From JAIBJN01 sp963775625 (GTDB lineage: Bacteria; Actinomycetota; Thermoleophilia; Gaiellales; Gaiellaceae), in assembly GCA_963775625.1 (NCBI GenBank), contig CAVZJM010000012.1, positions 28,043 to 92,042 on the forward strand: a DNA stretch of 64,000 nt. The letters are read 5' to 3'. This document shows, one piece after another, positions 1 through 7,414 of the stretch (position 1 is the first letter of the stretch; each line of letters starts with the position of its first letter). A program made the translations under genes and the position numbers. The notes under the pieces were generated by a model. The model searched no databases and was not told where the DNA came from. It saw only the letters and a program-made list of their open reading frames with translations.

Positions 1-832
1 AGCCCGTGTCGTAGCGCATGTTGAAATTGAGCAGGAACATCACTCCGGCCGCGCCGGCCAGCGCGCCGGCGAGCAGGAACGTGAACGAGATCGTGCGGTT
101 GACGTTGATCCCCATCATCGCGGCCGCGTCCTGGTCCTGCGCCACGGCGCGCATGCCCTTCCCCTGCTTCGTCGAGCGGACGAGCCAGGTGAGCAGGAGC
201 AGGAGCGGGATCGTGATCAGGACGATGACCACCTTGTTCCAGGCGAGTGAGATCTCGCCGATCGTGAAGGCCGACGAGGTCGGGATCAGGCCGTCGGGAG
301 CTCTGTAGAAGCCGACCCCGTAGAAGTAGAGCGCGACGTTCTGGACGATGAACGACATCCCCACCGCGCTGATCAGCATCGTCAGCCGCGGCTGGTTCCG
401 GAGGCGCCGGTAGGCGACGAACTCGATCGAGACGTTCAGGCTCGCGGCGAAGAGGGCTGTCAGAAGAAGCGTCGCCACGAGCCCGACGACGACGCCGAAG
501 ACAGCCTCGTTCCCGCTCAGGTTGAGGATGTCGATCATGATCGTGCTCGACACGAGCCCCGAGAGGGCGAACACGTCGCCGTGGGCGAAGTTGATCAGCT
601 GGAGGATGCCGTAGACGAGCGTGTAGCCGAGCGCGACGATCGCGAACACGCACCCCGTCGTGACGCCGATCAGCGTGACGTTGATGAACTCCTGCGGATT
701 GTCGATGAAGTTCCGGAGGAGAACGAGAGCGAAGAGGCCAACGAAAACCAGCCCGATGATCGAGAGGGTGCTCGGGCGATTGCGCCTACGGACTAGGGGC
801 GCGGGGCTCTCTGGCTTCGCCTCGACCGTCAT
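1..832 (-). CDS. livH: Branched-chain amino acid ABC transporter permease (LivH family), 3' end outside window
   Basis: Inner-membrane permease of a high-affinity branched-chain amino acid (or related amide) ABC importer. The ATG at 832 opens a frame that runs off the left edge without a stop, giving 277 codons. It begins MTVEAKPESPAPLVRRRN, then a first membrane helix, then the family signature around GYTLVYGILQLINFAHGDVF, and further hydrophobic helices. A later segment (GKGMRAVAQDQDAAAMMGIN) is the cytoplasmic EAA-like loop that contacts the ATPase. It lies 67 bp downstream of the binding-protein gene on the same strand, separated by a strong hairpin. The second permease and the ATPases would be expected beyond the edge. 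Substrate is inferred from the family only. Confidence 0.9.
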   Translation of the reverse strand, partial: MTVEAKPESPAPLVRRRNRPSTLSIIGLVFVGLFALVLLRNFIDNPQEFINVTLIGVTTGCVFAIVALGYTLVYGILQLINFAHGDVFALSGLVSSTIMIDILNLSGNEAVFGVVVGLVATLLLTALFAASLNVSIEFVAYRRLRNQPRLTMLISAVGMSFIVQNVALYFYGVGFYRAPDGLIPTSSAFTIGEISLAWNKVVIVLITIPLLLLLTWLVRSTKQGKGMRAVAQDQDAAAMMGINVNRTISFTFLLAGALAGAAGVMFLLNFNMRYDTG

Positions 833-851
833 CGATTCTGAGCCTTGATGA

Positions 852-884
852 GACTCGGGGGAGGGCAGTGCCCTCCCCCGAGTC
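852..884 (-). terminator. Perfect inverted repeat between binding protein and permease genes
   Basis: A 16-bp perfect inverted repeat (arms 852-867 and 869-884) folds into a very stable GC-rich hairpin in the 67-bp gap. No clear T-run follows on the minus strand. It is therefore better read as an attenuator or mRNA-stabilising hairpin that keeps binding protein above permease than as a full terminator. That function is inferred. Confidence 0.6.
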
Positions 885-899
885 GTCACCGCTTAGGCG

Positions 900-2288
900 C
901 TAGAGACCTCTCGCAGCGTTGACTGCGTCCTCGTTCGGAGAGAAGACCGTCTCCGTTTCCAGCTCCTCCTGGCCTCGGTAGATGGTGAAACCGATGATCT
1001 CGCCGCTCGCCAGCGTCGGGTCGCCGTTCTCGTTGAACGAGAAGTCGCCGAGGAAGCCGCCCGCGACCTCCGTGGCGAACATCTCCTCGATGACGCTCGG
1101 CCGGGTGCCGTCCGACGCGGCGATCGCGTCGAGCAGGACCTGGACCGCCTGCGCGCCGTAGATGGCGTACGGGTCGACCGGATCGCCGCCGAGGGACTCC
1201 TGGAACGTGGCCATGAACCCCTGAGCAGCCTCGGACTCGAACTCGTCCGTCGGCACGCCGGCGATCGAGAAGAACGCATCCTGCGTGTTCTCGACTCCCG
1301 ACTCGTCGATCGTCTGCTGCGTCGTGAAGCCGTCGGGCATGTAGAGCTTCACGTCGCCGTCGTTCGGCCCCAGGACCTTCACCTTGTCCCTGACCACCTG
1401 GGCGCCGTTCTCGTCGATGAGACCACCGAGGAAGAGGCCGTCCGCACCGGACTGGCCGACCTTCCGCATGAGCGCCTCGTAGTTCGACGCCTTCGGGTCC
1501 CACGCCTCGAAGCCGACGATCTCGATGCCGAGGAACTCGGCGGCGCCCTGCACGTTCGTGGCGACGCCGAGGCCGTAGGCCTCCTTGTCGTTGAGGATGA
1601 ACAGCTTCGTCGTCCCCTGCGCCTGCGCGAACTCGGCGACCGCCGCGCCCTGGTAGGCGTCGTTCGCGACGACGCGGACGTAGTTGCGCGTGCCGGCCGG
1701 GTAGTACTTGTCCGGCTCGTCGTCGGCACAACCTGGCCCGCCTTCCGTCAGGCAGACGTACGTGTTCGCCGGCGAGATCATGGCCATGCCGCCGCCCGGC
1801 GCCTGGTTCAGCACCGGGATGATGATCTGGGCGCAGCCCGAGTTGAACGTGCCGATGAGGCCGATCAAACTCGCGTTCTCGGCGTAGGAGTTCGCGTTCT
1901 GGCTGCACTTGCCCGGATCCCACTTGCCGGCCTGGGCCGTCGAGTCGTCGCAGGACTGGTAGGCGACGTTGACGTCTCCGGCCTTCCAGCCGGCGTCGCC
2001 CAGAATCTGGCGGATCGCGCCGGTGATCTGCAAGGTCTGGGTCCGCGAGGACCCCTGCAGCGGGAGATCGGTCGCGATCAGCACGTCGGGCTCTCCCTCG
2101 CCCTCGTACTCGATGTCGGTGCACGACGCGGACGGAAGTGCGGTCACTGCCGCGAAGTCTCCACCGCCATCGCCGCCCCCGCCTGTATCCCCTGCGGCGT
2201 CGTCGTCATCGCCGCCGCAGCCTGCGGCTGCAAGGGCGAAGGCGCCGATCAGCAGCACCAGTAACGCCAAAATGGTCCTTCGTTTCAC
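900..2288 (-). CDS. Branched-chain amino acid ABC transporter substrate-binding lipoprotein
   Basis: Extracytoplasmic solute-binding subunit (type I periplasmic binding fold, Peripla_BP_6 / LivJ-K family), 462 aa. The signal peptide MKRRTILALLVLLIGAFALA is followed by a lipobox ending AAAGC, so the mature protein should be lipid-anchored at that Cys, with an acidic/Gly linker (GGDDDDAAGDTGGGG) after it. The mature part starts near DVLIATDLPLQG. The start is the GTG at 2288, with an AGGAGGAG ribosome site about 6 nt upstream. It is the first gene of the transporter operon, with a candidate promoter upstream and a hairpin before the permease. Four or more cysteines in the lobes may form disulfides. 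The ligand cannot be read from sequence. Confidence 0.92.
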   Translation of the reverse strand: MKRRTILALLVLLIGAFALAAAGCGGDDDDAAGDTGGGGDGGGDFAAVTALPSASCTDIEYEGEGEPDVLIATDLPLQGSSRTQTLQITGAIRQILGDAGWKAGDVNVAYQSCDDSTAQAGKWDPGKCSQNANSYAENASLIGLIGTFNSGCAQIIIPVLNQAPGGGMAMISPANTYVCLTEGGPGCADDEPDKYYPAGTRNYVRVVANDAYQGAAVAEFAQAQGTTKLFILNDKEAYGLGVATNVQGAAEFLGIEIVGFEAWDPKASNYEALMRKVGQSGADGLFLGGLIDENGAQVVRDKVKVLGPNDGDVKLYMPDGFTTQQTIDESGVENTQDAFFSIAGVPTDEFESEAAQGFMATFQESLGGDPVDPYAIYGAQAVQVLLDAIAASDGTRPSVIEEMFATEVAGGFLGDFSFNENGDPTLASGEIIGFTIYRGQEELETETVFSPNEDAVNAARGL

Positions 2289-2356
2289 TACTCCTCCTCT
2301 TTCGCCCGATTCCTGTTTCGGCGCTGCACCCGGCGAGCACCGTTCGAAGGTGCCCG

Positions 2357-2386
2357 ATTATGACCCCGGGTTCAACGCCCTTGCAA
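2357..2386 (-). promoter_or_regulatory. Candidate sigma-70 promoter for the binding-protein gene
   Basis: On the minus strand TTGCAA (2386-2381) and CATAAT (2362-2357) are separated by 18 bp. They lie about 70 bp before the GTG start of the binding-protein gene. The divergent tRNA-Leu has its own -10-like TACGAT at 2398-2403. Confidence 0.45.
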
Positions 2387-2420
2387 CCCCCTGCCGATAC
2401 GATGGGTCTCCATGGAACGC

Positions 2421-2505
2421 GCCGAAGTGGCGGAACTGGAAGACGCGCTGGACTCAAAATCCAGTGGGGCTCTGCCCCGTGCGGGTTCGATCCCCGCCTT
2501 CGGCA
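2421..2505 (+). tRNA. tRNA-Leu (anticodon CAA)
   Basis: 85-nt class II tRNA. The acceptor stem gccgaag pairs with cttcggc, followed by discriminator A. The anticodon stem ctgga/tccag encloses loop ctcaaaa, giving anticodon CAA (Leu, UUG codon). It has the long variable arm expected for leucine (tggggctctgccccg) and a T arm with ggttcgatcc. The 3' CCA is not encoded. A TACGAT box ends 17 bp before the 5' end and is a plausible -10. Confidence 0.95.
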
Positions 2506-2596
2506 TCCGTCGTCACCTCCTCGCCACGATCGAAGTCGGCCCATCGCTGTGGGCAGGTACGTCCAAACAGACGACCGGGCGTAGCCGAAGTTAGAG

Positions 2597-3643
2597 ATGA
2601 GCAAGCGTGTTGCACTCCTCACCGGGGGAGGCGACTGCCCGGGCTTGAACGCGGTCATCCGCGCGGTCACGCGACGCTCGCTCGACCGCGGACACGAGGT
2701 GGTCGGCGTCCGCGAGGGGTGGCGCGGGCTCGTCGAGGGAAAGCTCCAGCCGCTGGACGACCGGGCGATCTCGGGGATCCTCCCGCGCGGCGGCACCATC
2801 CTCGGGACATCGCGCACGAACCCGTACAAGCTGGAAGACGGCGTCGAGCTCGTCCTCGAGCACGCGGAGTCCGAGCGCCTCGACGCTCTCGTCGCCATCG
2901 GCGGCGAGGACACGCTCGGCGTCGCGTCGCGGCTCTTCGAGGAGCATGCGTTTCCGGTCGTGGGCGTCCCCAAGACGATCGACAACGACCTCTCGGGGAC
3001 GGACTACACGTTCGGGTTCGACACGGCCCTGACCGTCGCGACCGAGGCCATCGACAGGTTGCACACGACGGCGGAGTCCCACAACCGGGTCATGGTCGTC
3101 GAGGTGATGGGGCGACACACGGGCTGGATTGCGGTCATGAGCGGCATGGCCGGCGGCGCCGACGTCATCCTCATCCCGGAACAGCCGATCACCGTGGAGG
3201 AGGCCTGCCGCGACATCCAGCGCCGGCACGAACGGGGAAAGGACTTCTCCATCGTCGTCGTGAGCGAGGGCTACGAGCTGACCCATGCGTCCGGCGAGAG
3301 GCAGCAGATCGTCCAGGAGGCCGCCACCGACGAGTTCGGCCACGTCCGGCTGGGCGGGGTCAGTCATGCGCTTGCCAACGAGATCGAGGAGCGGACGGGA
3401 TACGAGACCCGGGTGACCGTCCTCGGCCACATCCAGCGCGGCGGCACGCCGACCGCACGCGACCGCATCCTCGCCACGCGCTACGGCCTCAAGGCCGCCG
3501 ACCTCGTCCACGAAGGGCGCTGGGGCACGATGGCCGCGCTCCGGGGCGACGACATCGTCGAGGTCCCTCTCCGCGCCGCGGTCGCCGAGCTGAAGCGGGT
3601 CCCGCCCGAGTTCTACGAGGCGGCCAAGACCTTCTTCGGGTAA
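2597..3643 (+). CDS. pfp: 6-phosphofructokinase, PPi-dependent type
   Basis: Phosphorylates fructose 6-phosphate in glycolysis (reversible when PPi is the donor), 348 aa, cytoplasmic. The N-terminal GGGDCPGLNAVIRA phosphate-binding loop and the catalytic PKTIDND motif are present. Two donor-selecting positions are readable. The loop reads GGEDT (Asp where ATP enzymes have Gly, as in GGDGS) and the catalytic motif reads PKTIDND (Lys where ATP enzymes have Gly, as in PGTIDND). In the PFK family this Asp/Lys pair marks PPi-dependent enzymes such as that of Amycolatopsis methanolica. The gene stands alone after tRNA-Leu and is followed by a 7-bp stem hairpin. PPi dependence is inferred from these two residues. 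Confidence 0.9.
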   Translation: MSKRVALLTGGGDCPGLNAVIRAVTRRSLDRGHEVVGVREGWRGLVEGKLQPLDDRAISGILPRGGTILGTSRTNPYKLEDGVELVLEHAESERLDALVAIGGEDTLGVASRLFEEHAFPVVGVPKTIDNDLSGTDYTFGFDTALTVATEAIDRLHTTAESHNRVMVVEVMGRHTGWIAVMSGMAGGADVILIPEQPITVEEACRDIQRRHERGKDFSIVVVSEGYELTHASGERQQIVQEAATDEFGHVRLGGVSHALANEIEERTGYETRVTVLGHIQRGGTPTARDRILATRYGLKAADLVHEGRWGTMAALRGDDIVEVPLRAAVAELKRVPPEFYEAAKTFFG

Positions 3644-3662
3644 GCCAGGGACCCGCCCTGGC
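3644..3662 (+). terminator. Hairpin after phosphofructokinase
   Basis: gccaggg-acccg-ccctggc begins within the stop codon region. The 7-bp stem is perfect but has no T-run. It shares a ccaggg/ccctgg core with the REP-like palindromes around the transposase remnant at 51 kb, so it may belong to that family instead of being a dedicated terminator. Confidence 0.45.
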
Positions 3663-3698
3663 GGGACCCACAGTTATCGCGCTTGTCCACTGTCCGCG

Positions 3699-3868
3699 GC
3701 GGCCACGCCCGGGGTCAGACCCGGGGCGTGGCCGCGCGCGACAGGGCTGACCCGGAACCGCTGGCCGTAGCGGCCAAACCGCGGCTGCGCGCAGGCGAAG
3801 CGGTCTTGCCGGCGCATGCCCGGTTTGGACGTGGCCTGGGTCTGACCCCGGAGCATGTCCGGGACATG
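3699..3868. repeat. Cluster of REP-like palindromes
   Basis: The 317-bp gap between phosphofructokinase and the next gene (3644-3960) holds no convincing gene but several palindromes. 3699-3735 has 12-bp perfect arms (gcggccacgccc) around a GGGTCAGACCC core. 3763-3775 is ggccg-tag-cggcc. 3828-3860 contains CTGGGTCTGACCCCGG between GGAC and GTCC. 3854-3868 is the perfect palindrome catgtcc-g-ggacatg. The GGGTCAGACCC core recurs beside the RAYT remnant at 51.7 kb. These are best read as non-autonomous REP elements. Mobilisation by the RAYT is inferred. Confidence 0.65.
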
Positions 3869-3960
3869 CCCTCTTGCGCCGCTTCGTCTCATGTCGGGGC
3901 GACACGTCCGGTGTCCTGCCTGGACAGCGGCGCAGGGATGCCTCAGTTCGGCTTCTTATC

Positions 3961-4249
3961 TCAGGGCCTGTTCATCAGCTCCTCGTACCACTGCCCGACC
4001 CGCAGGCCGAGGAGCACGCCGGCCATCGAGGCAATCCCGACGATGAGCGACGACGGCGAGAGCAGCGCACGAGATCTCCAGCCAGCACGTACGCGCCGGC
4101 TCCGGCCAGAATCGCCAGCACCGCGGCTCCGATGCTCTCCGGCCGCGGATGAACCTGGCGCGGACGTCGTCGCCGATGTCCACGCCTTCGGCTGTCGGAG
4201 CGACTCGTTCACGCTCTCTAAGGCGGCCGGTGCGCGGGGGAATCGTCAT
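3961..4249 (-). pseudogene. Small two-helix membrane protein gene, broken by two frameshifts
   Basis: No single frame is convincing here, but three frames read in succession give one coherent protein of about 95 aa. From the ATG at 4249: MTIPPRTGRLRERERVAPTA and a charged stretch ending FIRGRR. Near 4165 the frame changes to ESIGAAVLAILAGAGAYVLA (helix 1). Near 4085 it changes again to LLSPSSLIVGIASMAGVLLG (helix 2), ending GQWYEELMNRP and a TGA at 3961. It follows the spermidine-synthase-like gene by about 40 bp. The joined protein resembles no family I can name. Either the gene is dead or the sequence has indel errors, as suspected elsewhere in the window. Confidence 0.5.
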
Positions 4250-4290
4250 CACCCAGTCAGCGACCGAGTCGACCCGGACCTGGGCGCTGG

Positions 4291-6024
4291 TCACTGGAAG
4301 AGGAGCAGCAGCGCGTCCGTCGGCGCGTAGTCGTCGGTCAGCACGGGCACGTCGTCGGTTGGGATCAGGGCGTCGTGGCGGTCGAGGATGGCCTGGCGGA
4401 GGTCCGGCGCGGTCGGCGCCTCCCGCCTGATCTCCTCCCAGCGCTCGGCGAGGAACGTTCGCTGGGGCGCCGCCTGCTCCGTCGCCACGAGGATCAGGTT
4501 CCTGAACGTCTCGTCGCCCTCGTCCCCCGCGAGGATGGCCGGGTGGACGAGCACGGTCGGGAAGACGGTGCGGTACGTCCGGTAGATCGAGCGGAAGAGC
4601 CGGGAACCGGGCCCGGCGATCGCGCCGATCGCGTTGGTGACCACGACGCCGCCCGGGTTCAGCCTCGACCGGGCGAGCTGCAGGAACTCCCGCGTCACGA
4701 GATGGAAGGGAATCGCGTCGGCGAAGAAGGCGTCGATGACGATCGCGTCCCAGCGCTCGGCGTTGTCGGCCAGGAAGCGCCGGCCGTCGCCGACGCTGAT
4801 CTCCAGTCGCGGGTCGTCCCGGGGCACCTCGAAGTAGTCGTGAGCGACCTCGGCGACGACCGGATCGATCTCGACCGCGTGCAGCTCTGCGTCGGGGAAG
4901 TCCTGGAGCATCCGCTTCTCCGAGGAGCCGGCGCCGAGGCCGACGAAGAGGATGTCCTGCGCCTCCGGGTTGTAGGCCACGGCCAGATGGAAGAGGTCGG
5001 TGTAGGCGAAGCGCGTGCGGAGCGGGTCGTCGACGTACATCGCGCTCTGGAGCGAGTTGTCGAACCGTAGATACCGGGTGTCCGCGTCCTCGACGACGGA
5101 CAGGCGGTGGTACTGGGTGTCGTCGGAGAAGACGACCCTGAGCTCGGGCTGCGCGATCGCGGCGCTCGGGTCGCGCGCGTCCAGCACGGTCTCCGAGCCG
5201 CGCAGGCGATAGAGCGGCGACCAGTTCTGGGCAGCAGCTCCCGACAGCGTGCCGCCCGTCTCGGGAGCGAGGGAGACCGCGGCCGCTCCGGCAGCCGCGA
5301 CCGCCACTGCGGCAAGCACTGCCGCGACGGCCATGCGCTCCGCCAGGGCGACGACGAGCACGGCCGCGAAGAGCAAGGCGGCGGCGAAGCCGAGCAGCTG
5401 GTCGACGCCGAGCTCCGGGATGAGGAAGAACGCCGTCACCAGCGTTCCGGCGATGCTGCCGGCCGTCGAGACCGAGAAGAGCCGGCCGGCCGTGCGCCCG
5501 ACGCGCGCCAGCGAGCGAGCCCGCAGGCGCACGGCGATCGGCGTTCACGCAGGCCATGAGGACGCTCATCGGGCCGAAGAGGATCACCGCGGCGATCAGC
5601 GGGTCGAGGCGCGGGCCCGCATCCCAGCCGACCACGGTCTCGAGCACGGCGTCGTCGACGAGCGGAATCGCCAGCACGGCGAGCGCGGCGAGCCCCATGA
5701 CGCCCAGGAGGAGGCCCGTCCTCGGCAGCCTGTCGGCGAGGACGCCGCCCAGCCAGTATCCGATCGCGAGGCCGGTCAGGACGACGCCGATGAGCGAGCC
5801 CCAGACGTAGAGCGAGTTGCCGAAGAAGGGCGCGAGCACCCTGCTGGCCGCGATCTCCACGCCGAGGAGGACGGCTCCGGAGACGAAGACGGCGACCATG
5901 ATCGCGGCGCCGTCGAAGCGGTCCGCGAACGCGGCCCGCGATCCGCGGGCGGAACCTCGGGCACGCTGTCGCCGTCGCGGCCGTTCCCGTCGACGGCGGG
6001 CCTAGAGCCCTGCTTCAGGTCCAT
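4291..6024 (-). CDS. Membrane-anchored spermidine-synthase-like protein, frameshifted
   Basis: Fused membrane/spermidine-synthase-domain protein of about 577 codons once repaired. The best start is the ATG at 6024 (GAGGAG 8 nt upstream, overlapping the preceding gene by 23 bp), reading MDLKQGSRPAVDGNGRDG. Near 5938 the frame must shift (a GGGG run apparently read as GGG) to enter RFDGAAIMVAVFVSGAVLLG and the N-terminal helices. A second shift near 5540 is needed to pass from FGPMSVLMACVNA to IAVRLRARSLARVGRTAG. The C-terminal half is a Rossmann fold with FVGLGAGSSEK, AVEIDP and IVIDAFFADAIPF. Such fusions are common in actinobacteria, but their product is usually unknown, so polyamine synthesis is not assured. 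Confidence 0.75.
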
Positions 6025-6601
6025 GGACGAGCTCCTCGAGGACGGCGCCGAAGTCCGAATCGCCAGGCAGGCCGTGCACGAGGATCGCGTCGACTCCGGC
6101 CCGTTCGAGCGCCAGTACCTGGTCGTGGGAGACGATCCGCGCCTCCGAGACGACGAGCTTGCCGGCCGGCACGCTTGCGAGCAGGTCCAGCGTCAGCTCG
6201 AGCTCCTCGCCCTCGGAGTCGACTCCCCGCTCGGAGATGAGCACGATCTCGGGATCGATGCGCTCGAGCACGTCTTCGAGCTGCTCCTCCTCGCGCACAT
6301 CGACGGCGAAGTCGAGCTCGAGCTCCCAGAGCGCCTCGATCTCGCTGTCGTCGGCCGCGGCGTCGAAGGAGACGACGACCGCGTCCGCCCCGGCCGCAGC
6401 GACTGCAGTCGGCTCGCCGTCGCGCGCGAGGATGGGAAGGGCCGTACGGGCGCGGACGCGCTCGACATCCGTCGCGCGCACGGCCACGCCCTCGGCGCCC
6501 GCCCCCTCGGCGAGCGCCGCCAGGGCCTCGACGTCACCTTCGAGCACCGGGATGACGGAGATGCCGTCGCCCTCGGAGATCGCCTCGCTGAAACGGCTCA
6601 C
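6002..6601 (-). CDS. Indole-3-glycerol-phosphate-synthase-like TIM barrel, catalytic motifs missing
   Basis: 199 aa, very acidic. The order of elements matches a TrpC barrel: SVIPVLEGD (where EIKRASPSKG stands in IGPS), LPILARD (where LRKDF stands), AVAAAGADAVVV, AVDVREEEQLEDVL (like VEVHDEEEL), KLVVSEARI (like VVSESGI) and GVDAILV. The lysines of the SPSKG and KDF motifs, both needed for indole-glycerol-phosphate synthesis, are absent, and the barrel is about 50 residues shorter than a normal TrpC. I infer a non-catalytic or repurposed paralogue. It lies between the second aldehyde dehydrogenase and the spermidine-synthase-like gene, with no trp genes nearby. Confidence 0.6.
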   Translation of the reverse strand: MSRFSEAISEGDGISVIPVLEGDVEALAALAEGAGAEGVAVRATDVERVRARTALPILARDGEPTAVAAAGADAVVVSFDAAADDSEIEALWELELDFAVDVREEEQLEDVLERIDPEIVLISERGVDSEGEELELTLDLLASVPAGKLVVSEARIVSHDQVLALERAGVDAILVHGLPGDSDFGAVLEELVHGPEAGL

Positions 6602-6622
6602 GGAGAGGGAAAGCTTAGATGC

Positions 6623-7414
6623 CTAGACGCCGATGGGGTGCCAGACGGTCTTCAGCTCGAGGAACGCGGCGGCATGCCAGGGGGACTGTCCGTCGCCGTT
6701 TCGGACGACGCGCTTGACGTTGTCGGCCGCCAGGCGCTCGAGCTCCGCTTCGTCCTCGGCGCCGGCCAGGTCGAGCGCGTTCACGTCCATGTGCCCCGCC
6801 AGCACCGGCGCCAGCTCGCCCTTTCGGCCCGTCAGGAGGTTGACGACGCCGCCGGGCACATCCGAGGTCGCCAGCACCTCGGCCAGCGTGACCGCGGCCA
6901 GCGGCCGGTGCTCGGAGGCGAGCACGACGGCGACGTTCCCACCGACGACGGCCGGGGCCAGGCGCGAGACGAGGCCCGCGAGGGGCGGCTCCTCGGGCGC
7001 GACGATGCCGACGATCCCGGTCGGCTCCGGCACGGTGAAGTTGAAGTACGGCCCGGCGACCGGGTTCGAGGAGCCGAGCACCTGTGCGAGCTTGTCGGCC
7101 CAGCCGGCGTACCAGACCCAGCGGTCGACGGCCTCGTTCACCTCGGCCTCGTCGCCGGTCAGCTCTGCGAACTCGGCCTTCCGCCCCTCCATCATCTCGG
7201 CCACGCGGTAGAGCACCTGGCCGCGGTTGTAGGCAGTCATCCCGGCCCACTTGGGGAAGGCTCCTCGCGCCGCGCGCACGGCGTCGCGGACGTCCTTGCG
7301 GGAGGCGAGGGCGACGTTCGCCCCCTCGACCTCGTACGTGCGCCCGGACTCCGAGCGCGGGAACGCGCCGCCGACGTAGAGCTTGTAGGTCTTCCTGACC
7401 GGCAGGCGGCTCAT
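6623..7414 (-). CDS. Short aldehyde-dehydrogenase-like protein (non-catalytic partner)
   Basis: 263 aa, about half a normal aldehyde dehydrogenase. It contains the N-terminal NAD-binding part (KTYKLYVGGAFPRSESG, VWYAGWADKLAQVLG, PTGIVGIVAPEEPPL, where active enzymes have PWNFPL) and ends FLELKTVWHPIGV without the region that bears the catalytic Cys. The ATG overlaps the stop of the full-length enzyme by ATGA, so the two are co-translated. The same deoC / full ALDH / short ALDH order occurs in other actinobacteria, so the short form is probably natural and not truncated here. A structural or regulatory partner role is inferred. Confidence 0.8.
   Translation of the reverse strand: MSRLPVRKTYKLYVGGAFPRSESGRTYEVEGANVALASRKDVRDAVRAARGAFPKWAGMTAYNRGQVLYRVAEMMEGRKAEFAELTGDEAEVNEAVDRWVWYAGWADKLAQVLGSSNPVAGPYFNFTVPEPTGIVGIVAPEEPPLAGLVSRLAPAVVGGNVAVVLASEHRPLAAVTLAEVLATSDVPGGVVNLLTGRKGELAPVLAGHMDVNALDLAGAEDEAELERLAADNVKRVVRNGDGQSPWHAAAFLELKTVWHPIGV

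Noticed and set aside
1969..3750. 593-codon plus-strand open frame
   Set aside because: It overlaps the binding-protein gene antisense, tRNA-Leu and the phosphofructokinase gene, is Arg/Pro-rich and matches nothing. It is a product of high GC content.
3956..4290. Continuation of the spermidine-synthase-like frame to 3956
   Set aside because: The natural C-terminus (DDYAPTDALLLLFQ) and stop are at 4291 in the other frame. The continuation is out-of-frame reading.
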